Assembly: GCF_047302405.1 (NCBI RefSeq)
Contig: NZ_CP154853.1
Location: 124,001 to 188,000, forward strand
Source of the DNA: Alkalihalobacillus sp047302405
GTDB taxonomy: Bacteria; Bacillota; Bacilli; Bacillales; Bacillaceae_D
Reading direction: 5' to 3'
Length of the DNA stretch: 64,000 bases
This document shows, piece after piece, positions 19,044-27,596 of this stretch (position 1 is its first letter; each line of letters opens with the position of its first letter). The notes beneath the pieces are model-generated. The model did not search any database. It had not been told where the DNA came from and saw nothing but the letters and a program-made list of their open reading frames with translations. The translations under genes and the position numbers were made by a program.

Positions 19044-19612
19044 GGGAATTAAAAGAGGAGAATAATGGCGTTAGCAGCGAAAAGGGGATGTCTTTAGGAA
19101 TCAAAAGAGGAGGGTGATGGCGTTAGCAGAGAAAAGGGGAGGCCTTCGGGAATCAAAGGAGGCTAATGATTGCCTTAGCAGCGAAAAGGGGATGTCATCG
19201 GGAATCAAAGGAGGCCAATGATTGCCCTAGCGGCGTAAAAAGAATGTCATCGGGAATCAAAGGAGGCTAATGATTGCCTTAGCAGTGTAAATAGAATGAC
19301 CTCGGGAATCAAAAGAGGTCAATGATGGCGTTAGCAGCGAAAAGGGATGTCTTCGGGAATCAAAGGGGTCAATGATGGCCTTAGCAGTGTAAATAGAATG
19401 ACTTCGGGAATCGAAAGAGGTCAATGATAGCGTTAGCCGAGAAAAAGGGATGTCTTCGGGAATCAAAAGAGGTCAATGATGGCGTTAGCAGCGAAAATGG
19501 AATGTCTTTGGGAATCAAAAGGGGTCAATGATTGCTTTAGCCGAGAAAAAGGGATGTCTTCGGGAATCAAAGGGGTCAATGATTGCTTTAGTAGCTAAAA
19601 TGGGATGCTACC
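19044..19612 (+). repeat. 11-unit tandem repeat, 51-52 bp period, between rnr and smpB
   Basis: Eleven imperfect units begin GGGAATCAAA (or a one-base variant) at 19044, 19096, 19148, 19200, 19252, 19304, 19355, 19406, 19458, 19510 and 19562. Nine units are 52 bp and two are 51 bp. Most contain AARRGG plus a nearby ATG, but the 52-bp period shifts frame, so no long protein results. It fills most of the 859-bp rnr-smpB gap. A GC hairpin (GCCTCGCTG / CAGCGGGGC) at about 18992-19018 probably marks the rnr mRNA end. Confidence 0.9.
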
Positions 19613-19842
19613 GGCATCACATGGACGCTTTTTGATGCTCTTTGCACCTGAAAATAGCTGGTTTCGGACTTATGAGGTACGCTGCCCAACGTAATTGGGA
19701 GGGGTTAATGTAAAAAAGCCAACTAACCCCACCACCCAGAACGAATTTGGCTATCCTTTGACATTTATAATAGAGATAAATTGACGGTTTTGCACTTGGT
19801 TGCTATGATAAGAGAACGAATCAGAACACGAGGTGTCGTGAA

Positions 19843-20310
19843 ATGGCAAAACATGAAAGCAAAATAATTGCACAAAATAAAAAAGCAAATCATGATTATT
19901 TTATTGAAGAAACATTTGAAGCAGGGATGGTTTTACAAGGCACTGAAATTAAATCAATTCGTGCTGGGCGTATGAATTTAAAGGATTCGTTTGCTCGTGT
20001 TTCTAATGGAGAAGTTTTTTTGCATAATGCTCATATTTCTGAGTATGAACAAGGGAATCGTTATAACCATGACCCGGTTCGCGCCCGAAAATTATTACTT
20101 AAGAAAAAACAAATTGATATGTTGATCGGGTCAACAAAGCAGCAAGGATATTCAATTGTCCCTTTAAAGGTTTATATCAAAAATGGCTATGCAAAAGTTT
20201 TAATCGGCTTAGCAAAGGGTAAAAAGAATTTTGATAAGCGAGAGACGTTAAAACGGAAAGATGCAAAACGAGAAGTGGAGCGTGCTTTAAGAGAACGACA
20301 AAAAGGATAA
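19843..20310 (+). CDS. smpB: SsrA-binding protein SmpB
   Basis: The 155-residue OB-fold protein binds tmRNA and brings it to stalled ribosomes. It has the typical N-terminus KIIAQNKKANHDYFIEE, TFEAGMVLQGTEIKS, the HNAHISEYEQGNRYNHDP RNA-contact segment, and the basic tail KKNFDKRETLKRKDAKREVER that enters the mRNA channel. The start ATG follows GAGGTG. The ssrA gene begins 80 bp downstream under its own promoter. Confidence 0.98.
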   Translation: MAKHESKIIAQNKKANHDYFIEETFEAGMVLQGTEIKSIRAGRMNLKDSFARVSNGEVFLHNAHISEYEQGNRYNHDPVRARKLLLKKKQIDMLIGSTKQQGYSIVPLKVYIKNGYAKVLIGLAKGKKNFDKRETLKRKDAKREVERALRERQKG

Positions 20311-20319
20311 TTTTTCCAT

Positions 20320-20347
20320 TTGCATTCTCTTTCAGCCATGCTATAAT
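20320..20347 (+). promoter_or_regulatory. sigma-A promoter of ssrA
   Basis: TTGCAT at 20320-20325 and TATAAT at 20342-20347 are separated by 16 bp, about 45 bp before the mature tmRNA 5' end. A small CCAGAG/CTCTGG hairpin lies in the leader that would be removed by RNase P. Confidence 0.8.
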
Positions 20348-20390
20348 ATTAATTCCAGAGCACATTACTCTGGATTTCCTTTTATAACGA

Positions 20391-20746
20391 GGGGACGTTA
20401 CGGATTCGACAGGCATAGGTCGTGCTTACGTGGCGAGTCGAGGGGGTCGGCCTCGTTAAAACGCCAAAGCCAATAACTGGCAAAACTAACAATAACTTCG
20501 CTGTAGCTGCCTAATAGCACTACGCGGTCTCACCCTCCATCGCCCATGTGGTAGGGATCGAGACTCACTTTAGTGGGATACGCCGGCTGCCCGCCGTTTG
20601 AGGGCGAAGGAAGAGAATAATCAAACTAGCCATACGAAAGCCTGTTGTTGGGCCGCCGTACTGGCGAATCGCTAATACAGCAACTACACTCGTAGAAGCG
20701 TAAGTGTCGTTATGTTTGGACGTGGGTTCGACTCCCACCGTCTCCA
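20391..20746 (+). ncRNA. ssrA: transfer-messenger RNA
   Basis: The 5' end GGGGACGTTACGGATTCGAC pairs with the 3' end CGTCTCC, and the T-arm has GGGTTCGACTCCC. The tag frame runs 20479-20514 and encodes GKTNNNFAVAA, then tandem stops TAA TAG. With the tRNA-borne Ala this gives A-GKTNNNFAVAA, ending in the AA degron read by ClpXP. The tag has 11 codons, against 14 in B. subtilis. The terminal CCA is not encoded: after the discriminator A the genome continues with T, so CCA must be added enzymatically. Confidence 0.97.
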
Positions 20747-20783
20747 TTTTTTAGAACCGAGAGAATCTTGGTGAATGTGACTT

Positions 20784-20820
20784 GAAGCATAATTTTGCCG
20801 TTTTGGCAGGGTTATGCTTC
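20784..20820 (+). terminator. inverted repeat just after ssrA
   Basis: GAAGCATAA and TTTTGCC pair with GGCAGGG and TTATGCTTC. There is no strong T-run, so it may be a processing or partial termination hairpin. Confidence 0.5.
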
Positions 20821-20870
20821 AACTGTTTAGAAATACGGAGATTAATAAAATATAAAGTAAAAAATTTTGG

Positions 20871-20907
20871 AATACCACAGACATTGATGCTATGGTATTT
20901 TTTTTGT
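20871..20907 (+). terminator. probable terminator of the ssrA transcript
   Basis: AATACCA pairs with TGGTATT and is followed by eight further T. The remaining 190 bp to the next gene is AT-rich with short TAACTAGATATAAC-like repeats at 21049-21080. Confidence 0.7.
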
Positions 20908-21097
20908 ATATGGAAACGAACACTGAATTATGTTTGGCATGTGCTATATAGAGCTGTTCTAAAAGTAAAAATCCTAAATATTAGATAACGAGGAGACACT
21001 GTGTACATGTAATTGTGTAGATTATTCATTTGAAATTATATATAATTATAACTAGATATAACTAGATATAACTAATTATAATTGAAGGTGAATTTAA

Positions 21098-21478
21098 ATG
21101 AGCGAAATGATAGCAAATTTAGAACAGAAATTCTCCAAACTTGTTCGTTCTTATCAAAAGGATAGATATGGAAAAGGACCTCAAATTATTAAAGTGAATT
21201 TTTCAAGAAATTGGGCAATTACTCAGATGAGCGGATGTCTAACATCTGTCGAACTATTTATAGCTCAAACTGATAAGGGGTATGATACGATACGAAAAGC
21301 TCGGACCTTGATGATGACAGAACAATTTAATGAACTTCCTCCGAACGAGTTGGAGGAAGTCGTCGGCGGAAAATACGTTAAAATTTTTACAGATATAGAC
21401 ATAGAGAACGATGAAGTTGTTTCTATTTTTGTTTTTAACCAGCCTATAGATGGAACAGATAAGATGTATGCTTTTTAA
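21098..21478 (+). CDS. DUF2294-like protein
   Basis: The 126-residue protein resembles the DUF2294 family: GKGPQIIKVNFSRNWAITQMSG (the usual GxGP.....vr.sg strand pair), a middle helix with YDTIRKARTLMM, and a C-terminal strand VKIFTDIDIENDEVVSIFVF. The function of this family is not established. The gene is first in an AT-rich patch after ssrA. The ribosome site (GAAGGTGAA) is moderate. The family match is from pattern memory and not certain. Confidence 0.6.
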   Translation: MSEMIANLEQKFSKLVRSYQKDRYGKGPQIIKVNFSRNWAITQMSGCLTSVELFIAQTDKGYDTIRKARTLMMTEQFNELPPNELEEVVGGKYVKIFTDIDIENDEVVSIFVFNQPIDGTDKMYAF

Positions 21479-21530
21479 AGTATGCTTGTTTGGGTAGGAT
21501 ATCGGCTATATAAATAAGGAGATGAGGTTA

Positions 21531-22208
21531 ATGACACGAGCTCTAATTTTTGACATGGATGGAACACTATTTCAAACAAATAAAATATTAGAAATATCAT
21601 TAGAAGATGCTTTTAATCGTTTGCGATTATTAGGTAAATGGGATCAAGAAACACCTATAGAAAAATATAGAGAAATTATGGGTGTACCTTTACCAAAAGT
21701 ATGGGAGACCTTGTTGTCGAATCGTTCAGAAGAAGAAAGAAAACAAACAGATGCTTACTTTTTGAAAAGATTAATTGAAAATATAAGAGGTGGAAAAGGT
21801 GCCTTATACCCTAACGTAAATGAAATTTTTAGTTACATAAAGGAAAATGATTATTCCATATATATAGCTAGTAACGGCTTAACTGAATATTTAAATGCTA
21901 TTGTAAGTTATTATAATTTAAATAGTTGGATTACAGAAATCTTTAGTATTCAACAAATTGATTCTTTAAATAAATCAGATTTAGTTAATGTTATTGTAAA
22001 TAAATATGATATTACCAATGCGGTAGTAGTAGGAGAGCGCTTATCAGACATACTTGCAGCTAAAGATAACGGTTTGGTATCTATAGGTTGTAATTTTGAC
22101 TTTGCACGAGAAGAGGAACTTGCTCAGGCTGATATTGTGATTGATAATTTAATCGAATTAAAATCAATTTTACCTAAATTAGATAGTATGTTTAACAGTA
22201 AAAAATAG
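21531..22208 (+). CDS. HAD-superfamily hydrolase, subfamily IA
   Basis: ATG 21531 is nine bases after AAGGAG; an ATG at 21522 abuts it. The 225-residue protein has HAD motif I FDMDGTLFQT, motif II IYIASNG near residue 110, and motif III/IV AVVVGERLSDILAAKDNG near residue 170, with a helical cap between motifs I and II. Such enzymes dephosphorylate small metabolites such as phosphoglycolate or nucleotides. The specific substrate is unknown. The gene is AT-rich compared with the housekeeping genes nearby. Confidence 0.83.
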   Translation: MTRALIFDMDGTLFQTNKILEISLEDAFNRLRLLGKWDQETPIEKYREIMGVPLPKVWETLLSNRSEEERKQTDAYFLKRLIENIRGGKGALYPNVNEIFSYIKENDYSIYIASNGLTEYLNAIVSYYNLNSWITEIFSIQQIDSLNKSDLVNVIVNKYDITNAVVVGERLSDILAAKDNGLVSIGCNFDFAREEELAQADIVIDNLIELKSILPKLDSMFNSKK

Positions 22209-22646
22209 AAAAGTTACTCAACAAAAATCTGAAATATGTTTTATAAAGATCTTTCTGAATCAAGGTATGGAAAGCTTATACTTTAAATCATAAAAAACTG
22301 ATACTTTTAGCATATAAGCGTTTTAGGTTTTTTATTTAAAATCCGGCAATTTATCCAAAAAGTGCTGCACTCATGTTGCATTGTTAGGACATAATTAAGG
22401 GGTCAATACCCTTGATTTATTCTACTTTATATGATTGTAAGGATAGGTTTGAAGGAGGCGTAACGTTTTTTGATAGGGTGGACTCTCTCTTAAATTTTTA
22501 AATATTAGTTTTCCAAAATAGTATGGACTAGTAATCCCACTTTTACTGGAATTTCACATATGAAAGTAAGAGTCGACTAACAAATTTCTAATTGAGGATA
22601 GAGGTAGTTATTACTAACTCTATCCTTTTAGAAAGGGGGTGTATTA
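22209..22646. other. 438-bp AT-rich gap without a supported gene
   Basis: It contains a GCTTATA/TATAAGC inverted repeat near 22274-22320 followed by a T-rich run (22321-22336), which may terminate the HAD gene transcript. A GAAGGAGG site near 22450 is not followed by a frame of any length. A terminator-like hairpin abuts the next gene. Confidence 0.4.
22596..22629 (+). terminator. terminator-like hairpin immediately upstream of the dienelactone-hydrolase-like gene
   Basis: GGATAGAG pairs with CTCTATCC across a roughly 14-base region with extra TAGT/ACTA pairs, followed by TTTT. It ends only about 18 bases before the TTG start, so it may attenuate the gene. Confidence 0.5.
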
Positions 22647-23234
22647 TTGGGGAAATCTATAATTATTTTACATGAAATATATGGAGTAAATAGTCATATC
22701 ACTGATTTGAAAAGTTACTTTGAAAGTGAAGGGTATGTCGTATATTGCCCTAATTTATATCAAGACTCGCTGACTTTTAAATATGATGATGAGAAACAAG
22801 CCTATGATTATTTCATAAATAATGTTGGTTTTGATAAAGCAACAGGCTTTATAAGGAATTATATAACTAATAAAAGTAAATTACATGGAAGTGTTTATAT
22901 AGTAGGTTTTAGTATTGGGGCGACTATTGCATGGAGATGTAGTAGTGACATTAATAATGTTAAGGGAATAGTAGGTTTTTATGGTTCTAGAATTCGTAAC
23001 TACCTAGCTCTCAATCCGAAATGTGATGTATTATTATTTTTTTCTGAAAAGGAAAATTCTTTTAATACGAAAGATGTAATACGAGTATTAAACAAAAAAA
23101 AGAATACAAGAACTCATCTTTTAAATGAAGATCATGGTTTTGCAGATAGGTATTCAAGTAAGTATAGTCTGGAAGCACAAGAGTATTGTTTTAATGAAAT
23201 GATGAAGTTCTTTAATAGTGGGGTAGTAGATTAA
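22647..23234 (+). CDS. dienelactone-hydrolase-like alpha/beta hydrolase
   Basis: The 195-residue protein starts with TTG after GAAAGGGGG. The fold is that of dienelactone hydrolase: IILHEIYGVNSHI near the N-terminus, nucleophile elbow GFSIGATIAW near residue 92, and His in NEDHGFADRY near residue 170. True dienelactone hydrolases have Cys at the elbow; here it is Ser, so a serine esterase-like activity is more likely. It lies in the AT-rich patch. The function in the cell is unknown. Confidence 0.75.
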   Translation: MGKSIIILHEIYGVNSHITDLKSYFESEGYVVYCPNLYQDSLTFKYDDEKQAYDYFINNVGFDKATGFIRNYITNKSKLHGSVYIVGFSIGATIAWRCSSDINNVKGIVGFYGSRIRNYLALNPKCDVLLFFSEKENSFNTKDVIRVLNKKKNTRTHLLNEDHGFADRYSSKYSLEAQEYCFNEMMKFFNSGVVD

Positions 23235-23247
23235 TGCGAGAACATAG

Positions 23248-23631
23248 ATGGATGTTCCTACAATTTTTGGTTTTTTTCTTAACTATATTACAGAGCAAGC
23301 ATTTAAAAAAATTATAGAATCTTATGCAGCGAGAAAGCAAGGCATAGCTTTAGTTTCAGAGAATGGGTTAATTTTAGAGGAGAAAACCATATGTAAAAGT
23401 ATTATAATTTGGAACAGCGATGGTGCGACTGAAAGAGATATTATTTGTTCTAAAGGATTTTTTAAAGTATTCAACGTTTGGGAAGAGGAACGAACAATTG
23501 GATTTCATGAATATTTGTCAGGAATGAAAGTTACAGAAGTTGATAATGCTTATATTTATAAGTGTAATTCGGGATTTAGTGTAAGTAACTTTGAAAATCT
23601 GACATTTAAATTAAGTTTGAAAGATAGTTAG
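23248..23631 (+). CDS. hypothetical protein
   Basis: The 127-residue frame starts 13 bp after the previous stop; an in-frame TAG immediately upstream makes ATG 23248 the first possible start. The ribosome site is poor, so it may depend on coupling. No family is recognised. Visible features are a central strand-rich segment KSIIIWNSDGATERDIICSKGF and a mixed charged C-terminus. A different-frame ATG overlaps the previous stop, so a frameshift at the 5' end is possible. Confidence 0.5.
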   Translation: MDVPTIFGFFLNYITEQAFKKIIESYAARKQGIALVSENGLILEEKTICKSIIIWNSDGATERDIICSKGFFKVFNVWEEERTIGFHEYLSGMKVTEVDNAYIYKCNSGFSVSNFENLTFKLSLKDS

Positions 23632-23917
23632 TTAAATTATTTAATGGATAAGAAAAGAAGCTCATCTTAATCCAGTTGGTATTGTTGGAAAGTTAACACC
23701 GGATAAGTTAGTTTAATGATACTCAAGCTAAATTATCCGTTCCAAGTAATTTTAAAGAAATGAGAGTTATTTGGACTATCTATAATCATTCAAGGACTGC
23801 ATATTTTGGTTGCAACATCCCTTTTTAGAAGATGTCCATATTTTAAGTCTTTTTAGTGGGGAAAATTATATCTCCTGTTGTCCTAGTTTATGCATCCTTC
23901 AATTGGAGGAATATTTA

Positions 23918-24691
23918 ATGAATCAATTAAAAGGGAAAATTGCCATCGTTACGGGTGTAAGCCGGTTAAAAGGGATTGGAGCTGCAATTTGTAAAGAGTT
24001 GGCAGATGCGGGTTATCATATCTTTTTTACTTATTGGACGGAATATGATAAAGAAATGCCTTGGAGTATTAAATTAGATGAGCCATTGGAACTAAAAGAA
24101 GAATTAATAAAAAGAGGGGTAAAGGTATCATGTATGGAGTTGGACTTAACTCAATATGATGCACCTGAAAAACTTCTAAATACAGTATACGAACAACTTG
24201 GTTCTCCTGATTTCCTTATTAATAACGCAGCATACTCAACTAATAACAATTTCTCTACTTTGACTGCAGAAGTATTAGATAAACATTACAAGGTAAATGT
24301 GCGTGCTACAACACTGTTAAGTAGTAAATTTGCTCAGAGGTTTGATAAGAAATCTGGTGGTAGAATAGTCAATATTACATCCGGTCAGTTCCAAGGACCG
24401 ATGCCTGGTGAGTTGGCATATGCAACAACAAAAGGAGCTGTTGATGCACTAACGATTACATTGTCGGCTGAACTTGCTCCGTTGGGGATAACAGTCAATG
24501 CTATAAATCCAGGTCCAACTGATACTGGCTGGATGTCAGAGGAGATAAAAACGCAATTAAAATCAATGTTTCCTTTTGGTAGAATAGGTGAACCAAAAGA
24601 TGTTGCGAAATCTATTAAATTTCTAGTGAGTGATGAAGCGGATTGGATTACAGGTCAGATTATTCATTCTGAAGGTGGATTTAAAAGATAA
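23918..24691 (+). CDS. short-chain dehydrogenase/reductase
   Basis: ATG 23918 follows TTGGAGGAA; the longer frame from 23810 has no ribosome site. The 257-residue Rossmann enzyme has the cofactor loop TGVSRLKGIGAAICKEL, NNAAYSTNN, catalytic Ser in NITSGQ, YATTK (the YxxxK pair) near residue 170, and the closing GQIIHSEGG. It reduces or oxidises a carbonyl/alcohol with NAD(P)H. It most resembles FabG-like SDRs, with an insert (YDKEMPWSIKLDEP) after the second strand. A terminator follows. Confidence 0.88.
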   Translation: MNQLKGKIAIVTGVSRLKGIGAAICKELADAGYHIFFTYWTEYDKEMPWSIKLDEPLELKEELIKRGVKVSCMELDLTQYDAPEKLLNTVYEQLGSPDFLINNAAYSTNNNFSTLTAEVLDKHYKVNVRATTLLSSKFAQRFDKKSGGRIVNITSGQFQGPMPGELAYATTKGAVDALTITLSAELAPLGITVNAINPGPTDTGWMSEEIKTQLKSMFPFGRIGEPKDVAKSIKFLVSDEADWITGQIIHSEGGFKR

Positions 24692-24740
24692 ACTATACAA
24701 AAAGGCATCATTATGGATAGTTTATGCTTAGTTTGTTCTA

Positions 24741-24775
24741 AAAAGGTTTCGACAAAAATGTCGAGACCTTTTTAA
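24741..24775 (+). terminator. terminator after the SDR gene
   Basis: AAAAGGTTTCGACA pairs with TGTCGAGACCTTTTT around a four-base loop. It marks the right end of the AT-rich patch. Confidence 0.85.
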
Positions 24776-24779
24776 TTTA

Positions 24780-25047
24780 AGTGCAGCAATTGCTTTGAAC
24801 TGCTATGGATAGGACCCGATCTGACTTGTACTGGTAAGTATCGACGTTTCTGCTATTTGTGTTCTTGCTGGAGATGCACTAGCAACGAGTGTCTCGAGAT
24901 TTTTGAGCACCCTTGTTCAACTATTTATGAAACACAGGTTAATATATCTGGCAATTAATAATATTTTTACAAATTAAATAAAACGCTAAAAGATTCTTCA
25001 TAATCTATCAACATTCGTTCTGTACTATTAATAGTGAATTAAAGAGA
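24780..25047. other. intergenic region upstream of phnD
   Basis: The part at 24790-24930 differs in composition from its surroundings and holds a short open stretch of about 38 codons on the minus strand without a start or match. The part at 24930-25040 is AT-rich and probably carries the phnD promoter. No clear PhoP box series is visible. Confidence 0.35.
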
Positions 25048-25062
25048 ATGGGAGTGGTTGAT

Positions 25063-25968
25063 ATGAAGAAGGTTATTTTTGCAATTTTTTTTAGTTTTAC
25101 ATTGCTGTTAATGGCTTGTAATGCTAGTACAAATGAGGTAGAGCAGACAGCAGCGGATAGTGATGAAGGGGCAGAAGAACAAAATTGGCCAGAAAAAATC
25201 CGTTTTGCTGATACTGGATTAGAAGGTTTAGAAGAATTACAAAGGGAATTTGGTCCATTTAAAGATGCACTTGAAGAAGTATTGGACATTGAAGTTGAAT
25301 TTTTTGCTGTGAATGATCGAGTGATTGGTGCGACTGCCCTAGAGTATGAGCAAGTTGATATTTTACTGGCAGGACCTTCAGAATATGCTCAAATAAAATC
25401 GGTTGTTCCAGGAGCTGAACCAATTGTAGGGATTGAACGTGCTGATTATCATGCGGCCATCATTGTTCATGAAGATAGTGAATATCAAACACTTGAAGAT
25501 ATTAAAGGTACAAAAGTTGCGATGAAAGATGCGGGCTCAACAAGTGGTCATATAGGACCGAGCCAAATTTTAATTGAAGCCGGATTTGATTTAGATCGAG
25601 ATGTCAATATTCAATTACTGGATGGTGCAAGAATCGAAGCATTTAAAAACCGTGATGTTGATGTATTAGCGACAGGTATTAAAGATTATGAGCAAATGGT
25701 TGAAGAAGATGGAGAGGGGAAATATCGGTTATTAGTAGAAGGACCACCTCTCCCAAATGATGTCTTTGTTGCTTCTCCAGCTTTGCCTAAGGAATTTTTA
25801 GAGGAGTTAACGAGTGCAATTCTAGAGAACCAAGGTACTATTCTTGCAAGTATTTTAGAAACAGGTGAAAACGATAAATATTTAGAAGCGAAGTTTGTTG
25901 ATGCTGATGATGCAGATTATGATTCGATGCGTGAAGCCTATCGTGTACTAGGAATGGAGTTAGAATAA
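25063..25968 (+). CDS. phnD: phosphonate/phosphite-type ABC binding lipoprotein PhnD
   Basis: ATG 25063 follows GGAGTGG; the ATG at 25048 precedes it. The 301-residue protein has a lipobox LLLMACNAS, so Cys near residue 20 is lipidated. The body fits PhnD/PtxB proteins: IRFADTG, YEQVDILLAGPSEYAQI, the DAGSTSGHIGPSQILIE ligand-binding segment, and ARIEAFKNRDVDVLATG. It captures phosphonates, phosphite or hypophosphite outside the cell. Its stop overlaps the next ATG by one base. Confidence 0.9.
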   Translation: MKKVIFAIFFSFTLLLMACNASTNEVEQTAADSDEGAEEQNWPEKIRFADTGLEGLEELQREFGPFKDALEEVLDIEVEFFAVNDRVIGATALEYEQVDILLAGPSEYAQIKSVVPGAEPIVGIERADYHAAIIVHEDSEYQTLEDIKGTKVAMKDAGSTSGHIGPSQILIEAGFDLDRDVNIQLLDGARIEAFKNRDVDVLATGIKDYEQMVEEDGEGKYRLLVEGPPLPNDVFVASPALPKEFLEELTSAILENQGTILASILETGENDKYLEAKFVDADDADYDSMREAYRVLGMELE

Positions 25969-26750
25969 TGACCACACCAATCATTCAGGTAAACCATTTA
26001 TCAAAAACCTATTCGAATGGTGTTGAAGCTTTAAAAGATGTTCATTTTGAAATTAAACAAGGAGAAAAAGTGGTTCTCTTAGGTCATAATGGTTCAGGGA
26101 AATCTAGTCTTTTTCGTTGTATTAGCCAATTTGAAAAACCAACAACAGGAAATGTTCTCGTGAATGGGACTGATATGACTAATTTAAGTCGGAGGAAGTT
26201 ACGTAAATATCGCAGGCAGATAGGAGTGGTGTTTCAACATTTTAATCTTGTTTATAATCTATCTGTGTTTCAAAATGTTTTGTTCGGTGCAATGGGAAGA
26301 GTAGCCTTTTATCCACAAGTTTTTGCTCCATTTGCTTCTTCTGAGATAAGAATGGAAGCAATGAAATGCCTAGAACAAGTAGGGCTGTCCGAATTAGCCA
26401 ATCGTCGGGCAGATGAATTATCTGGAGGACAAAAACAGCGAGTGGCGATAGCACGTATGTTAATGCAAAAACCATCAATCGTTCTTGCAGATGAGCCTAT
26501 TGCTAGTTTAGATCCGAAAGCAGGAAAAGAAATTATGGCCCTATTGAAGGAAGTTACTGAAAGCAATGGAATGACCGTTATCTCTATTCTTCATCATATT
26601 GACATTGCCTTAGAATTTGGGGATCGAGTGATTGCTTTAAAACAGGGGGAGAAAGTGTTAGATTTTCCTGTCTCTCAAATCGAGCGTCACAGTTTGTCTC
26701 GGTTATATGATTTAGAAGAGCTTGATAAAAGGGAGGAAGAGGTTTCATGA
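25968..26750 (+). CDS. phnC: phosphonate-type ABC transporter ATPase PhnC
   Basis: The 260-residue ATPase has Walker A LGHNGSGKSS, Q-loop VVFQHFNLVYNLSVFQNVLFG, signature LSGGQKQR, Walker B IVLADEPIASLDP and switch LHHID. The FNLV...NVLxG region and GRVAF-like helical insert are typical of PhnC. It is translationally coupled to phnD (TAATG) and overlaps phnE by four bases. Confidence 0.92.
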   Translation: MTTPIIQVNHLSKTYSNGVEALKDVHFEIKQGEKVVLLGHNGSGKSSLFRCISQFEKPTTGNVLVNGTDMTNLSRRKLRKYRRQIGVVFQHFNLVYNLSVFQNVLFGAMGRVAFYPQVFAPFASSEIRMEAMKCLEQVGLSELANRRADELSGGQKQRVAIARMLMQKPSIVLADEPIASLDPKAGKEIMALLKEVTESNGMTVISILHHIDIALEFGDRVIALKQGEKVLDFPVSQIERHSLSRLYDLEELDKREEEVS

Positions 26751-27553
26751 GTCAATCAACAAGCTCTTGGCAAAACAATATGCCACCAAGGTTTAAGCGA
26801 CCTTCTCTTTTAGCTTGGATTGGCTGGGTAATTTTCATTGCTTTATTTGTGATGGGGATGCAGCATGGTGGGGTTTCAATTGAACGGTTAGCTCGCGGGT
26901 TTTCTAACATGGCTCATTTTATTACAAGTGCCTTTCCACCTGATCCGACAAGGCTTAGCACTATTTCTATCGCCATGTATGAAACTTTTCAAATTGCCTT
27001 AGTAGGGACCGTGTTTGGAGTGGTTATAAGTTTACCTGTTGCCTTATTAGCTTCAAGAAATACGACTCCACATCCTATTATTAGTTATGTTACGAAAGGA
27101 ATCGTCTCAACACTGCGCACCATTCCTGATTTAGTATGGGCGTTAATCTTTGTTATTTCTTTAGGGCTTGGTCCTCTAGCTGGAATTTTAACGATTATGT
27201 TCGATACAATTGGATTTTGTGCTCGTTTTTTCTCAGAGCGAATTGAAGAAATTGACAAAGGACCATCTGAGGCATTAGCGTCAACAGGTGCTTCCAAAAT
27301 AGGCGTGATGTCTGGTGCTATATTGCCAATTGGTTTTGCTTCATTTGTGGGGACGAGCTTATTTAGTATTGAAAAAGCGATTCGTTCGGCTGTTGTTCTC
27401 GGGTTAGTTGGAGCAGGTGGAATTGGAGTAGAATTATCAACTTCTATGACTTTGAGAAGGTTTGATGAGGCACTAATGATCATTATTCTTATATTACTTG
27501 TCGTCATTTTTGTTGAACAGGTGTCACAATGGATTCGTAAAAAAGTCATTTAA
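26747..27553 (+). CDS. phnE: phosphonate-type ABC transporter permease PhnE
   Basis: The 268-residue protein has about five or six transmembrane segments and a PhnE-type core: MYETFQIALVGTVFGVVISLP, LRTIPDLVWALIF, and the coupling loop EALASTGASKIGVMSGAILP, ending with GAGGIGVELS. It forms the channel for the PhnCD importer. There is no C-P lyase or phosphonatase gene nearby, so the imported compound may be phosphite, or a phosphonate processed elsewhere. Confidence 0.92.
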   Translation: MSQSTSSWQNNMPPRFKRPSLLAWIGWVIFIALFVMGMQHGGVSIERLARGFSNMAHFITSAFPPDPTRLSTISIAMYETFQIALVGTVFGVVISLPVALLASRNTTPHPIISYVTKGIVSTLRTIPDLVWALIFVISLGLGPLAGILTIMFDTIGFCARFFSERIEEIDKGPSEALASTGASKIGVMSGAILPIGFASFVGTSLFSIEKAIRSAVVLGLVGAGGIGVELSTSMTLRRFDEALMIIILILLVVIFVEQVSQWIRKKVI

Positions 27554-27596
27554 TGAGAGATATAAGAACATAGGATAAGGTTGGTGTGACGATAAG

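Noticed and set aside
19257..19466. 69-residue minus-strand frame within the rnr-smpB repeats
   Set aside because: It is an internal product of the minisatellite; frame changes where unit length shifts from 52 to 51 bp.
20782..20988. 68-residue frame after ssrA
   Set aside because: It covers two hairpins that look like transcript ends, has no ribosome site and reads as random residues.
20747..24780. Integrated prophage or integrative element at ssrA
   Set aside because: No integrase, phage structural genes or duplicated ssrA end are visible within the window.
24826..24932. Minus-strand open stretch of about 38 codons
   Set aside because: No start, no ribosome site and no recognised family; might be a gene remnant but cannot be supported.
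27085..27549. 154-residue minus-strand frame inside phnE
   Set aside because: Antisense shadow of a clear permease gene.
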